NCBI GenBank assembly: GCA_943846735.1
Contig: OX044364.1
Span: 2,480,001-2,544,000 of the forward strand
DNA: 64,000 bases
Source of the DNA: CAJQLB01 sp905479065
GTDB taxonomy: Bacteria; Bacteroidota; Bacteroidia; Flavobacteriales; Flavobacteriaceae
Direction: 5' to 3'
The translations under genes were made by a program, and so were the position numbers. The notes below the pieces were generated by a model that saw nothing but the letters and a program-made list of their open reading frames with translations, had not been told where the DNA came from and made no database searches. Positions 52,862 to 60,663 of this stretch are shown here, one piece after another; position 1 is the first letter of the stretch; each line of letters opens with the position of its first letter.

Positions 52862-52908
52862 AACATGATATTTGTCATATTGTAAGCAAGGCAATTACAA
52901 TATATTTG
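52862..52908 (+). promoter_or_regulatory. FNR-like operator plus -7 box
   Basis: AACATGATATTTGTCATATT (52862-52881) is a near-copy of the palindrome at 52581. Its centre is 29.5 nt upstream of a perfect -7 box TATATTTG (52901-52908), which is class-II geometry. The predicted transcript starts near 52914 and runs into hairpin 1 on the plus strand. No ORF is served. Confidence 0.55.
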
Positions 52909-52932
52909 ATGGATAGTTAATTATTATGTTAA

Positions 52933-52981
52933 GAGTGAAGCCTCTTGTATAGTGTTCGCAGACATTATGCTTGAGGCTTTC
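52933..52981 (-). ncRNA. Hairpin unit 1 of the small-RNA-like family
   Basis: The arms GAAGCCTC (52937-52944) and GAGGCTTTC (52973-52981) enclose a second stem around a TCTGCGAA-type loop. Read on the minus strand it ends in GAGGCTTCACTC, 11 of 12 bases identical to units 3 and 4. Upstream on that strand TGTAGC-N4-GTTACA (53046-53031) and TATCTTTT (53014-53007) are present, but their spacing is off by about 5 nt. It lacks the 15-nt element of units 2 and 3. A plus-strand reading from the promoter at 52901 is the alternative. Confidence 0.35.
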
Positions 52982-53087
52982 ATGGTTGTTTGGTTAAAAA
53001 TTGAACAAAAGATACCATTTATATGTATTTTGTAACCATCGCTACAAATAAAAAGGAATAAAACCATTACTAAATTTACCTTTGAAT

Positions 53088-53193
53088 AGTAAAAGCCTCA
53101 AACATTTCCCTGCGCGGATCAATTTAAGGCTCTCGTTGCTATTAATCAAAAAAGGAATAATTATTAGTCCCAGCTAAATTTTTTCCTAAATGA
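53088..53193 (-). ncRNA. Candidate small RNA, unit 2
   Basis: Predicted minus-strand transcript of about 105 nt. It starts about 6 nt after a perfect -7 box, carries ATTTAGCTGGGACTA at 53179-53165, and ends in a hairpin with AGCCT / AGGCT arms (53094-53131) and a GCGCAG loop, then GGCTTTTACT as a terminator-like tail. There is no ORF of note. The same element order and loop occur in unit 3. Compare with the Rfam flavobacterial motif Flavo-1 before calling it new. Confidence 0.5.
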
Positions 53194-53198
53194 TAAAG

Positions 53199-53242
53199 CA
53201 AAGATAAGAATATTTTCACAGTATTATGTAACATAAGTTACA
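53199..53242 (-). promoter_or_regulatory. Crp/Fnr-type promoter of unit 2
   Basis: A perfect palindrome TGTAACATAAGTTACA (53227-53242) is followed on the minus strand after 20 nt by TATCTTTG (53206-53199), an exact TAnnTTTG. Centre-to-box distance is 28.5 nt, close to class II. The half-sites are TGTAA-N6-TTACA, the CRP spacing with A at position 7. Confidence 0.55.
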
Positions 53243-53250
53243 ATATTACA

Positions 53251-53340
53251 GAGTAAAGCCTCCATTTATCACTGCGCTGATAATATGAAGGCTTTTAGAT
53301 TTATAGTTTTACTAGTCCCAGCTAAATACTACTATAATCA
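53251..53340 (-). ncRNA. Candidate small RNA, unit 3
   Basis: Predicted minus-strand transcript of about 90 nt. It contains ATTTAGCTGGGACTA at 53327-53313, 18 nt after a TATATTTA box (53353-53346). It ends in a long hairpin, AAAGCCTTCAT / ATGGAGGCTTT, with an inner TTATCA / TGATAA stem and a GCGCAG loop. The tail GAGGCTTTACTC matches unit 4 exactly. Upstream there is only one good operator half (GTTACA, 53373-53378 region) at the expected place. Confidence 0.45.
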
Positions 53341-53357
53341 TAATTTAAATATACATT

Positions 53358-53403
53358 AAAAAAGTTAGTTCATGTAACATTTCCCAAAGAAATTAACTTT
53401 TTT
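53358..53403. terminator. Hairpin with poly-A/poly-T arms
   Basis: AAAAAAGTTAGTT and AATTAACTTTTTT pair (one G-T wobble) around a 19-nt loop, with a T run after. It may be an intrinsic terminator. The loop contains the half-operator of unit 3. Confidence 0.45.
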
Positions 53404-53528
53404 TGCGTCTTATCGCCTTATTAAGTTCATTCATCTACATCAATTCGTTTTTTATCGGCTTGTTTTTGACAAAACACTTAAACTAAAAAGAAAATAATGT
53501 CATTAATTCAGGGCACGTTTCGTGACAA

Positions 53529-53575
53529 AAAGTCTCCATCCAAAAATAAGTAGTTCAATTTTTGAGGCTTTACTC
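53529..53575 (+). ncRNA. Hairpin unit 4, plus strand
   Basis: The arms AAAGTCTC (53529-53536) and GAGGCTTT (53564-53571), with an inner AAAAAT / ATTTTT stem, are followed by ACTC. The 12-nt GAGGCTTTACTC is identical to unit 3 on the other strand. No 15-nt element or convincing promoter was found upstream, so it may be a degenerate copy or the opposite end of an inverted-repeat element. Confidence 0.3.
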
Positions 53576-53788
53576 AGATCAAGTCGCTTTTTCGTATAAC
53601 TAGGGAGTAATGTTTTGTTAATTGTTGCTAATAATATAAAGCATTGTTTCTTCATGTGTTATAATATTGTTCTCATGTAAAAATAGTAATTAATATCATG
53701 CGATGAGGCGCAATAAAATTTATTACAAGGTTTGCGTATTTAAGGCTATATAGTTGTTGGTTTTCTTTTTATATTCGCTAAAAAAACG

Positions 53789-54727
53789 ATGAGTTTTTTA
53801 TTCGTTATTCTTGGATTTATATCTCTTGTTATTGGAGGAGAATTTTTGGTTAGAGCGTCGGTTGGGTTATCGTTCAAATTAAGCATATCAAAATTCGTTA
53901 TCGGTATGACCGTCGTTTCATTTGCTACTTCAGTTCCAGAGTTGTTGGTAAGTCTCAATGCTGCTCTTAATGGATCTCCAGCCATAGCGATTAATAATGT
54001 TATTGGATCTAATGTTGCGAACATTGGATTAGTTTTAGGGATAACAGCTATTGTAGGCAATATTTCCGTTAGTAAAACATTTTATCAATTGAATTGGCCT
54101 GCCATGATGCTCTTTTCAGGTATGTTGTATTATTTTTTAAGTAATGACAATAAATTAGATTCAACTGAGGGACTCATGTTATTTGGCATGTTGCTATTGT
54201 TTTTAATAATCTTACTTCGTAAAGCAAAAAAGGAAGCCTATGTTGACGAGGTTAATGAAACTTTAGCAATGGTATCATTTTTTAAAATAGTTGTTTGGTT
54301 GCTTATTGGTGGGATTGCTCTGTTTTTTGGGTCGCATTGGTTGGTAAAGGGTGCCATTGATGTAGCTCAAATTTTCGGTGTGAGTGAAGCGGTAATATCT
54401 GTTTCTGTGATAGCTATTGGCACCAGTGTTCCTGAACTCGCTGCCTCCGTAATCGCTGCAGCAAAACATGAAAAATCGATTTCTTTGGGTAATTTGATTG
54501 GGTCTAATATTTTTAATATTGGATCTGTATTAGGTTTAACATCAATGATTAAAACTATTGAAGTGACAGAGCCGGAGATTCTTACTCGAGATATTTTTTG
54601 GATGATTGCATTTTCTGCGGTATTAGTTCCTTTAATTTTAATACCTAAAAAGCATCAAATAACCCGTGTTAATGGTTTTATGTTGACTGTTAGTTATGGT
54701 TTTTTTATAATTCTAATTTTTACTTGA
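53789..54727 (+). CDS. Calcium/sodium antiporter
   Basis: A 312-aa inner-membrane exchanger with about ten helices and two inverted Na_Ca_ex domains. The alpha-repeats are SFATSVPELLVSLNAALNGSPAIAINNVIGSNVANIG (about 48-85) and IGTSVPELAASVIAAAKHEKSISLGNLIGSNIFNIG (about 210-245). Both hold the acidic ion-binding Glu of GTSxPE. It matches the YrbG/CaxA-type K+-independent family; the exported ion is most likely Ca2+. A terminator follows. Confidence 0.93.
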   Translation: MSFLFVILGFISLVIGGEFLVRASVGLSFKLSISKFVIGMTVVSFATSVPELLVSLNAALNGSPAIAINNVIGSNVANIGLVLGITAIVGNISVSKTFYQLNWPAMMLFSGMLYYFLSNDNKLDSTEGLMLFGMLLLFLIILLRKAKKEAYVDEVNETLAMVSFFKIVVWLLIGGIALFFGSHWLVKGAIDVAQIFGVSEAVISVSVIAIGTSVPELAASVIAAAKHEKSISLGNLIGSNIFNIGSVLGLTSMIKTIEVTEPEILTRDIFWMIAFSAVLVPLILIPKKHQITRVNGFMLTVSYGFFIILIFT

Positions 54728-54738
54728 TTAAATCAAAA

Positions 54739-54769
54739 AAAAAGTCTTGAAAATATTTCAAGACTTTTT
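54739..54769. terminator. Terminator between antiporter and GSII genes
   Basis: A perfect 14-bp stem AAAAAGTCTTGAAA / TTTCAAGACTTTTT with an ATA loop, able to act on both strands between convergent genes. Confidence 0.9.
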
Positions 54770-54791
54770 GATATAATTAAGGGTAGTGGGG

Positions 54792-55808
54792 TTAAATCTT
54801 CGCAGATTTTACGGTTTTTATAATTCTTCCTGCTATTTTATAAGGGTCACCGTTTGATGCTGGACGACGATCTTCTAGCCAGCCTTTCCATCCTTTTTCA
54901 ACAGTAATAATTGGAATTCTTATGGAGGCTCCTCTATCGGATATACCATAACTAAAGTCGTGAATTGACGCTGTTTCGTGTAGTCCAGTTAGTCTTTGAT
55001 CATTGAATTCTCCATATACTGCAATGTGTTCCTTCACAACGGATCTAAATGATTCGCAAATCTTTTCATAAATTTCTTGAGAACCACATGTTCTGAGTGT
55101 CGTGTTTGAAAAATTAGCATGCATTCCAGAGCCATTCCAATCCATGTCCTTGCCCAAGGGTTTAGGGTGGTATTCAATATAATACCCATATTGTTCAGTC
55201 AGTCGATCTAATAAGTACCGTGCAATCCAAATTTCATCACCAGCTTTTTTGGCACCTTTAGCAAATAATTGAAATTCCCATTGACCAGAAGCAACTTCTT
55301 GATTTATTCCCTCAAAATTTAAACCAGCTTCGATACATAAATCTGCATGTTCTTCAACCAAATCTCTTCCATGCGTATTTTTACCACCTACAGAACAATA
55401 ATACATACCCTGTGGAGCGGGGTAGCCACCAATTGGAAAACCAAGAGGAAGTTGTGTTCTTGTATCCATGATAAAATACTCTTGCTCAAATCCAAACCAA
55501 AAGTCGTTATCTTCATCTTCAATTGTTGCTCTTCCGTTTGACTCGTGTGGAGTTCCATCAGCATTTAAGACTTCAGTCATAACAAGGTAGCCATTGTTTC
55601 TCGCAGGATCAGGGTATATGGCAACGGGTTTTAGTAAACAATCTGAGGAACCGCCTTCTGCTTGCTTTGTCGAGCTTCCGTCAAATGACCAAACAGGGCA
55701 GTCTTCTAATTTTCCACTAAAATTATCTTCAACCTTAGTTTTGCTTCTCATATTTTGAGTTGGTTTGTAACCATCTAACCAGATATATTCTAATTTTGAT
55801 TTACTCAT
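54792..55808 (-). CDS. Glutamine synthetase, type II (beta-grasp, eukaryote-like)
   Basis: A 338-aa enzyme joining ammonia to glutamate with ATP. The opening KLEYIWLDGYKPTQNMRSKTKV, then CPVWSFDGSSTKQAEGGSSDCLLKPVAIYPDPAR and KPLGKDMDWNGSGMHANFSN, are GSII signatures. At 338 aa it is shorter than GSI (about 470) and GSIII (about 730). It stands divergently from the GSIII gene with a 187-bp shared upstream region, a conserved pair in Flavobacteriia. A -7-like CATATTTG is seen upstream. Confidence 0.93.
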   Translation of the reverse strand: MSKSKLEYIWLDGYKPTQNMRSKTKVEDNFSGKLEDCPVWSFDGSSTKQAEGGSSDCLLKPVAIYPDPARNNGYLVMTEVLNADGTPHESNGRATIEDEDNDFWFGFEQEYFIMDTRTQLPLGFPIGGYPAPQGMYYCSVGGKNTHGRDLVEEHADLCIEAGLNFEGINQEVASGQWEFQLFAKGAKKAGDEIWIARYLLDRLTEQYGYYIEYHPKPLGKDMDWNGSGMHANFSNTTLRTCGSQEIYEKICESFRSVVKEHIAVYGEFNDQRLTGLHETASIHDFSYGISDRGASIRIPIITVEKGWKGWLEDRRPASNGDPYKIAGRIIKTVKSAKI

Positions 55809-55995
55809 ATTGGTGTTTTTAAAAATTTAAGTTGCAAATATGCTAAATTTTGAATTTGTTTCAAAAAAAAGAGGGTTAATTTGACAATAATGTTATCAAC
55901 AATTACTTATACCCTATTTTTTACGGGGTTTAATGGTTAATAATTTAATTTTATTTAAATTTACCCCATAAATTTTATCAAATCAACACCTCATT

Positions 55996-58182
55996 ATGTC
56001 AAGTTTAAGATTTCACGCAATTAAAGAATCTCTTAATAGAAGCCCCTTAAAGGTTATAGAAAAAGGACGTCGTTCTGCAATTTACGGTTCTAATGTGTTC
56101 AATGATAGTACCATGCGACAGTCATTAACAAAGGATGCTTATAAAAGTGTTAAAGATGCCATGGAAAAAGGCTCAAAAATTGATAGAAGTATTGCTGACC
56201 AAATAGCTTCAGCAATGAAAGATTGGGCGCTTTCAAAAGGAGTTACGCACTACACACATTGGTTCCAACCTTTAACAGGTGCAACAGCCGAAAAACATGA
56301 TGCTTTTTTTGAAACGATTGGAAACGGTATGGCTGTTGAAAATTTTGGAGGAAATCAGTTGGTTCAACAAGAACCAGATGCATCCTCTTTTCCCAATGGC
56401 GGTATTAGAAATACTTTTGAAGCAAGAGGATATACAGCATGGGATCCAACCTCACCGGCTTTTATTTATGAAACTACGTTATGTATACCCACAGTTTTCG
56501 TTTCTTACACGGGAGAGGCATTAGATTATAAAACTCCTTTATTAAGAGCGCTTCAAGCTGTCGATCATGCAGCAGTGGCTGTTGCTAAGTATTTTGATAA
56601 AAATGTAAAAAAGGTAAATGCATCATTAGGATGGGAACAAGAGTATTTTTTGGTTGACTCTGCTTTGGTTGCAGCAAGACCAGATTTGATATTAACAGGA
56701 AGAACTTTAATTGGTCATTCCTCGGCAAAGGGACAGCAGCTTGATGATCATTATTTTGGGACCATTCCAAATCGTGCTATGTCATTCATGCGTGATCTTG
56801 AAAATGAGTGTATGTTGTTGGGAATTCCAGTAAAAACAAGACATAATGAAGTAGCTCCCAACCAATTTGAATTAGCTCCCATATTTGATGAAGCAAACCT
56901 CGCTGTAGATCATAATTCATTGCTTATGGATGTAATGGATAAAATTGCTGATCGCCACAAATTTAAGGTGCTTTTTCATGAAAAACCCTTTGCAGGAGTC
57001 AATGGGTCAGGTAAGCATAATAATTGGAGTTTGAGTACAAATACTGGAGTTAATTTACTAAGTCCTGGAAAAACTCCCATGAGCAATTTGCAATTTTTAA
57101 CTTTTTTTGTTAATACAATAAAGGCAGTAAATGACTATGAGGATTTGTTAAGGGCTTCTATTGCCAGCGCGAGTAATGATCATCGGTTAGGTGCCAATGA
57201 AGCGCCTCCAGCCATCATGTCGGTGTTTATTGGAGAGCAACTAACAAAGGTGCTAAATGAACTTGAAGGTGTAACAAAGGGGAAATTATCACCAAAAGAA
57301 AAAACAGACTTGAAATTAAATGTCGTTGGTAAAATTCCAGAAATTTTGTTGGATAATACTGATAGAAATAGAACGTCTCCTTTTGCTTTTACAGGGAATA
57401 AGTTCGAATTTAGGGCTGTTGGTTCTACTGCCAACTGTGCAAATCCAATGACTGTTCTTAACTCAATAATGGCAAAACAGTTAATTGATTTTAAGACAGA
57501 GGTCGACAAGCTTATTGTTGGTAAGGATATGAAAAAAGATGATGCTATTTTTAATGTCCTTCGTGAGTATATTAAGACTTCAAAAAGAATATTATTTGAG
57601 GGAAATGGTTATGGTAGTGCATGGGAAAAAGAAGCTAAAAAACGTAAATTAAGTAATAATAAAACAACACCTGAAGCATTGAAGGTGCGTGTTTCAGAAA
57701 AATGTGTGCAATTATTTGAAGTATTAGGAGTGATGAATGCCACTGAAATCCATGCACGCTATGAAATTGAAATTGAAGAATATGCTCTAAGAATTCAAAT
57801 TGAAGGTCGAGTTTTGGGAGATATAGCAAGGAATCATGTCATTCCAACGGCTGTTAAATATCAAAACATTTTAATAGAAAATGTTCAAGGACTCAAAAAT
57901 ATTTACGGAAAGGATTTTAAAAGTTTTGCAAAAGAACAACTTAAGCTTGTTGAAGATATTTCGAAACATATTGAACTTATAAATTCGGGAGTTACTATTA
58001 TGACTAATGAACGCAAAAAAGCAAATAGAATAGAAAACTCCATAAAACGCGCAAATGTTTATTGTAACAAAATTAAACCTTACTTCGAGCAAATTAGATA
58101 TAGTTGCGATAAACTAGAATTATTAATAGATGATGAACTCTGGCCACTAACAAAATACAGAGAATTACTTTTCACAAAATAG
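55996..58182 (+). CDS. glnN: Glutamine synthetase III
   Basis: A 728-aa glutamine synthetase of the large GSIII class. DAFFETIGNGMAVENFGGNQLVQQEPDASSFPNGG near the start, the catalytic WEQEYFLVDSAL, FHEKPFAGVNGSGKHNNWSLST and ANCANPMTVLN are family motifs. GSIII is typical of Bacteroidota and works in ammonia assimilation. Carrying GSII beside it means two non-homologous-length synthetases share one promoter region. A C-terminal basic stretch (MTNERKKANRIENSIKRANVYCN) ends the protein. Confidence 0.95.
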   Translation: MSSLRFHAIKESLNRSPLKVIEKGRRSAIYGSNVFNDSTMRQSLTKDAYKSVKDAMEKGSKIDRSIADQIASAMKDWALSKGVTHYTHWFQPLTGATAEKHDAFFETIGNGMAVENFGGNQLVQQEPDASSFPNGGIRNTFEARGYTAWDPTSPAFIYETTLCIPTVFVSYTGEALDYKTPLLRALQAVDHAAVAVAKYFDKNVKKVNASLGWEQEYFLVDSALVAARPDLILTGRTLIGHSSAKGQQLDDHYFGTIPNRAMSFMRDLENECMLLGIPVKTRHNEVAPNQFELAPIFDEANLAVDHNSLLMDVMDKIADRHKFKVLFHEKPFAGVNGSGKHNNWSLSTNTGVNLLSPGKTPMSNLQFLTFFVNTIKAVNDYEDLLRASIASASNDHRLGANEAPPAIMSVFIGEQLTKVLNELEGVTKGKLSPKEKTDLKLNVVGKIPEILLDNTDRNRTSPFAFTGNKFEFRAVGSTANCANPMTVLNSIMAKQLIDFKTEVDKLIVGKDMKKDDAIFNVLREYIKTSKRILFEGNGYGSAWEKEAKKRKLSNNKTTPEALKVRVSEKCVQLFEVLGVMNATEIHARYEIEIEEYALRIQIEGRVLGDIARNHVIPTAVKYQNILIENVQGLKNIYGKDFKSFAKEQLKLVEDISKHIELINSGVTIMTNERKKANRIENSIKRANVYCNKIKPYFEQIRYSCDKLELLIDDELWPLTKYRELLFTK

Positions 58183-58382
58183 CAGCATATTAAGCACATA
58201 ATTACTGTCTCAAAACAGAAGTGTTGAGAAATCAGTTATTGGCCGAAACTAGGGCTAGCAATTGTGATGACACCATTTATTTAAACGGTTTAACTAATAA
58301 ATTTACTATTTATCGAAATTCACGCTTTAACCTCATCAATATCAAAGTTTTAAAGTCCGAGGCATGATTTTTTTTTGTATTT

Positions 58383-58390
58383 TAGCTTTG
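58383..58390 (+). promoter_or_regulatory. -7 box of the 46-aa ORF
   Basis: TAGCTTTG fits TAnnTTTG and ends 19 nt before the small ORF's ATG. No TTG at ideal spacing. Confidence 0.4.
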
Positions 58391-58409
58391 CTATTAATCT
58401 ATTTTTAAA

Positions 58410-58550
58410 ATGAAGAAGTTTATCTTAAGTGTCATTGCTTTGATGCTTGTGACGCTAATTACATCCCTCGATTCTTACAATAACGTTGACAAAAAAGTTT
58501 CACAAGACATCGCTATCAATACTGAAAAAACGGTCAATGTTACTCCGTAA
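58410..58550 (+). CDS. Small exported peptide, 46 aa
   Basis: An ATG-started ORF of 46 codons with a typical signal peptide (MKKFILSVIALMLVTLITS) and a polar remainder (SYNNVDKKVSQDIAINTEK). A -7 box lies upstream. It is too short for routine annotation but looks like a genuine small secreted protein. No family recognised. It occupies the 558-bp space between glnN and the barrel gene; otherwise that space shows nothing. Confidence 0.5.
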   Translation: MKKFILSVIALMLVTLITSLDSYNNVDKKVSQDIAINTEKTVNVTP

Positions 58551-58740
58551 TCAAGTTTATAAAAGTATAAATTCGAGTCTGTAATACGGTTACAGTGCAA
58601 ATAATTGCATCTATGATAATCTGTATTATCCCGTGTTCACATAACCTCCTTGCTTTTAAATTCATCTGTATTTATTATATTCGTTGCCCCATCAATCTTA
58701 ATTGAATTTATATTATCTGCTTGACATAATGTAAATTACC

Positions 58741-59418
58741 ATGGCGAATAACTATTTTTGGCATTTAATTTTTATTACTTTACTTTTTACAATTAGTAAT
58801 TATTCTGCTGCCCAAACTCAAGAAAATACATCTGTTAAAGTATCAAAACGATTAATCCGTCAAGTGGATTTACGTGGGAAAAATGCACTTTCTGTTGGCA
58901 TTGGTACATCAATTATGAATGGAGATTTTAACAATCCTATTTCTGAACTGTATTATCATGTTGGTTATAAACGGTTTTTAGGTTCTTCTTTTGCAATTAA
59001 TTTTGGATTTCATAAGTTCAACTTGGCTTTTAAAGACGTTTACAATGAAGGTTTTATGTCATATGATATTGATTTAGAGTGGTACTTGTCTCCTTCAAAA
59101 AAGCTTTCTCCATTTGTATATGGCGGTGTAGGCTATCATGCTGCCAATTATTTTGAAACTAACGAGATTAAGCTTCAGTTTGGAGTAGGTTTTGAATACT
59201 TGCTTACAGAAAGAGTTGGAATGAAGTTTTTTGGTAATTATAATAGGTTTAATACAGATGATGTTGAGGGATTGATTTTTGGACAATCTGATGATGCCTA
59301 TTGGAGGTTTGCCATTGGTCTAAATATTTATTTTGGAAATTATTTAGCACCTGAGAAACGTCAAAAAAATATACCGACAATAATTAATTCAAATCAACTA
59401 AGCGAGGATTATAAATAA
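58741..59418 (+). CDS. Outer-membrane beta-barrel protein
   Basis: A 225-aa protein with a signal peptide ending at SAAQ. The mature part is barrel-like: GKNALSVGIGTSIMNGDF, YYHVGYKRFLGSSFAINFGFHKF, FVYGGVGYHAANYF, FGVGFEYLLTERVGMKFFGNYN and YWRFAIGLNIYFG. The strand pattern recalls the barrel proteins found with curli-type CsgG systems in Flavobacteriia, but I cannot prove it. A short unstructured tail follows the last strand. Starts 44 nt upstream of the purM ATG in a same-strand run. Confidence 0.75.
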   Translation: MANNYFWHLIFITLLFTISNYSAAQTQENTSVKVSKRLIRQVDLRGKNALSVGIGTSIMNGDFNNPISELYYHVGYKRFLGSSFAINFGFHKFNLAFKDVYNEGFMSYDIDLEWYLSPSKKLSPFVYGGVGYHAANYFETNEIKLQFGVGFEYLLTERVGMKFFGNYNRFNTDDVEGLIFGQSDDAYWRFAIGLNIYFGNYLAPEKRQKNIPTIINSNQLSEDYK

Positions 59419-59462
59419 TTGATTACAATCCGTACTTTTACCGACTTCAATAAATCATTAAA

Positions 59463-60644
59463 ATGAGTCAAGAGATTAGCAAACGATACGCGCAGCGTGG
59501 TGTGTCAGCATCGAAAGAAGATGTTCATAATGCTATAAAAAAGATAGATAAAGGATTATTTCCAAAAGCATTTTGTAAGGTGGTGCCTGATTATTTAACT
59601 AATGATGATGACTACTGTTTGATTATGCATGCTGATGGCGCAGGAACAAAATCCTCTCTTGCTTACATGTATTGGAAAGAAACAGGTGATATTTCAGTTT
59701 GGAAGGGTATTGCACAAGATGCTCTCATAATGAATATTGATGATCTTTTATGTGTTGGTGCAACTGATGATATCATGCTTTCATCGACCATTGGAAGGAA
59801 TAAAAACCTCATTCCTGGAGATGTTATTTCTGCCATCATAAATGGAACAGAGGAATTGATAAAAGATTTGAAGACATTCGGTGTAAACATTCATTCTACA
59901 GGTGGTGAAACCGCTGATGTTGGTGACTTGGTTAGAACGATTATTGTAGATTCTACGGTAACTGCAAGAATGAAAAGAAATGATGTTATAGACAATGCTA
60001 ATATTAAGGCTGGAGATGTTATAGTTGGTCTTGAGAGTTTTGGACAGGCTTCTTATGAGAGGGAGTATAATGGTGGTATGGGAAGTAATGGTTTAACCTC
60101 TGCAAGACATGACGTTTTTGATTCATATTTAGGATCTTTATATCCCGAAAGTTTTGATCCAAATGTTCCCAAAGAACTTGTATATTCTGGAAGAAAACGA
60201 TTAACAGATTCGATTCAAGACTCACCTATAGATGCTGGTAAGTTGGTGCTGTCTCCCACGAGAACATATGCACCGATAATAAAAAAGATATTATCAAAGT
60301 TTTCAAAGGAAACTGTTCACGGTATGATTCATTGTAGTGGTGGAGCTCAAACTAAAATTTTACATTTCGTCGATGATCTTCATGTCATAAAAGACAACAT
60401 GCTGCCGGTGCCTCCGCTTTTCAAGCTCATACAAGAGCAGTCAAAAACTGATTGGAAAGAAATGTATCAAGTTTTTAATTGTGGGCATCGTATGGAATTA
60501 TATGTATCTCCTGAAATAGCGGATGATATTATTGAAATATCAAAATCGTTTCAAGTACACGGACAGGTGATTGGAAAAGTTGAAGCAAGTACATTAAAAA
60601 AACTAACAATTAAGAGTCAATTTGGAACTTTTAATTATTTTTGA
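59463..60644 (+). CDS. purM: Phosphoribosylformylglycinamidine cyclo-ligase
   Basis: Converts FGAM to AIR using ATP, the fifth step of purine synthesis. Length is 393 aa, longer than the 345 aa of E. coli PurM but usual for Bacteroidota. HADGAGTKSSLAYMYWKETGD (N-terminal GAGTK motif), GGETADVGDLVRT, GLESFGQASYE and MIHCSGGAQTKILHF are in order. The gene lies between two outer-membrane protein genes, so the context adds nothing. Confidence 0.93.
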   Translation: MSQEISKRYAQRGVSASKEDVHNAIKKIDKGLFPKAFCKVVPDYLTNDDDYCLIMHADGAGTKSSLAYMYWKETGDISVWKGIAQDALIMNIDDLLCVGATDDIMLSSTIGRNKNLIPGDVISAIINGTEELIKDLKTFGVNIHSTGGETADVGDLVRTIIVDSTVTARMKRNDVIDNANIKAGDVIVGLESFGQASYEREYNGGMGSNGLTSARHDVFDSYLGSLYPESFDPNVPKELVYSGRKRLTDSIQDSPIDAGKLVLSPTRTYAPIIKKILSKFSKETVHGMIHCSGGAQTKILHFVDDLHVIKDNMLPVPPLFKLIQEQSKTDWKEMYQVFNCGHRMELYVSPEIADDIIEISKSFQVHGQVIGKVEASTLKKLTIKSQFGTFNYF

Positions 60645-60663
60645 CAGCAGATTTCTTTAAACG

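Larger units (their letters stand above)
51742..53788. other. Gene-poor interval with relics and RNA-like repeats
   Basis: About 2 kb with no ordinary coding gene. It holds the recombinase fragment, tiny ORFs, four hairpin units and several palindromes listed separately. The remaining stretches (about 53576-53788) show nothing but AT-rich DNA and a TATATTCG-type -7 box before the antiporter gene. No tRNA-end direct repeat was found. Confidence 0.6.
58183..58740. other. Intergenic region glnN to barrel gene
   Basis: 558 bp. Apart from the 46-aa ORF and its -7 box nothing convincing was found. A TATATTCG element near 58676-58683 may be the barrel-gene -7 box. Confidence 0.5.

Noticed and set aside
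53088..53340. Integron attC-like sites or CRISPR repeats
   Set aside because: The hairpins lack GTTRRRY/RYYYAAC core sites and cassettes, and there are no regularly spaced identical repeats with spacers or any cas gene.
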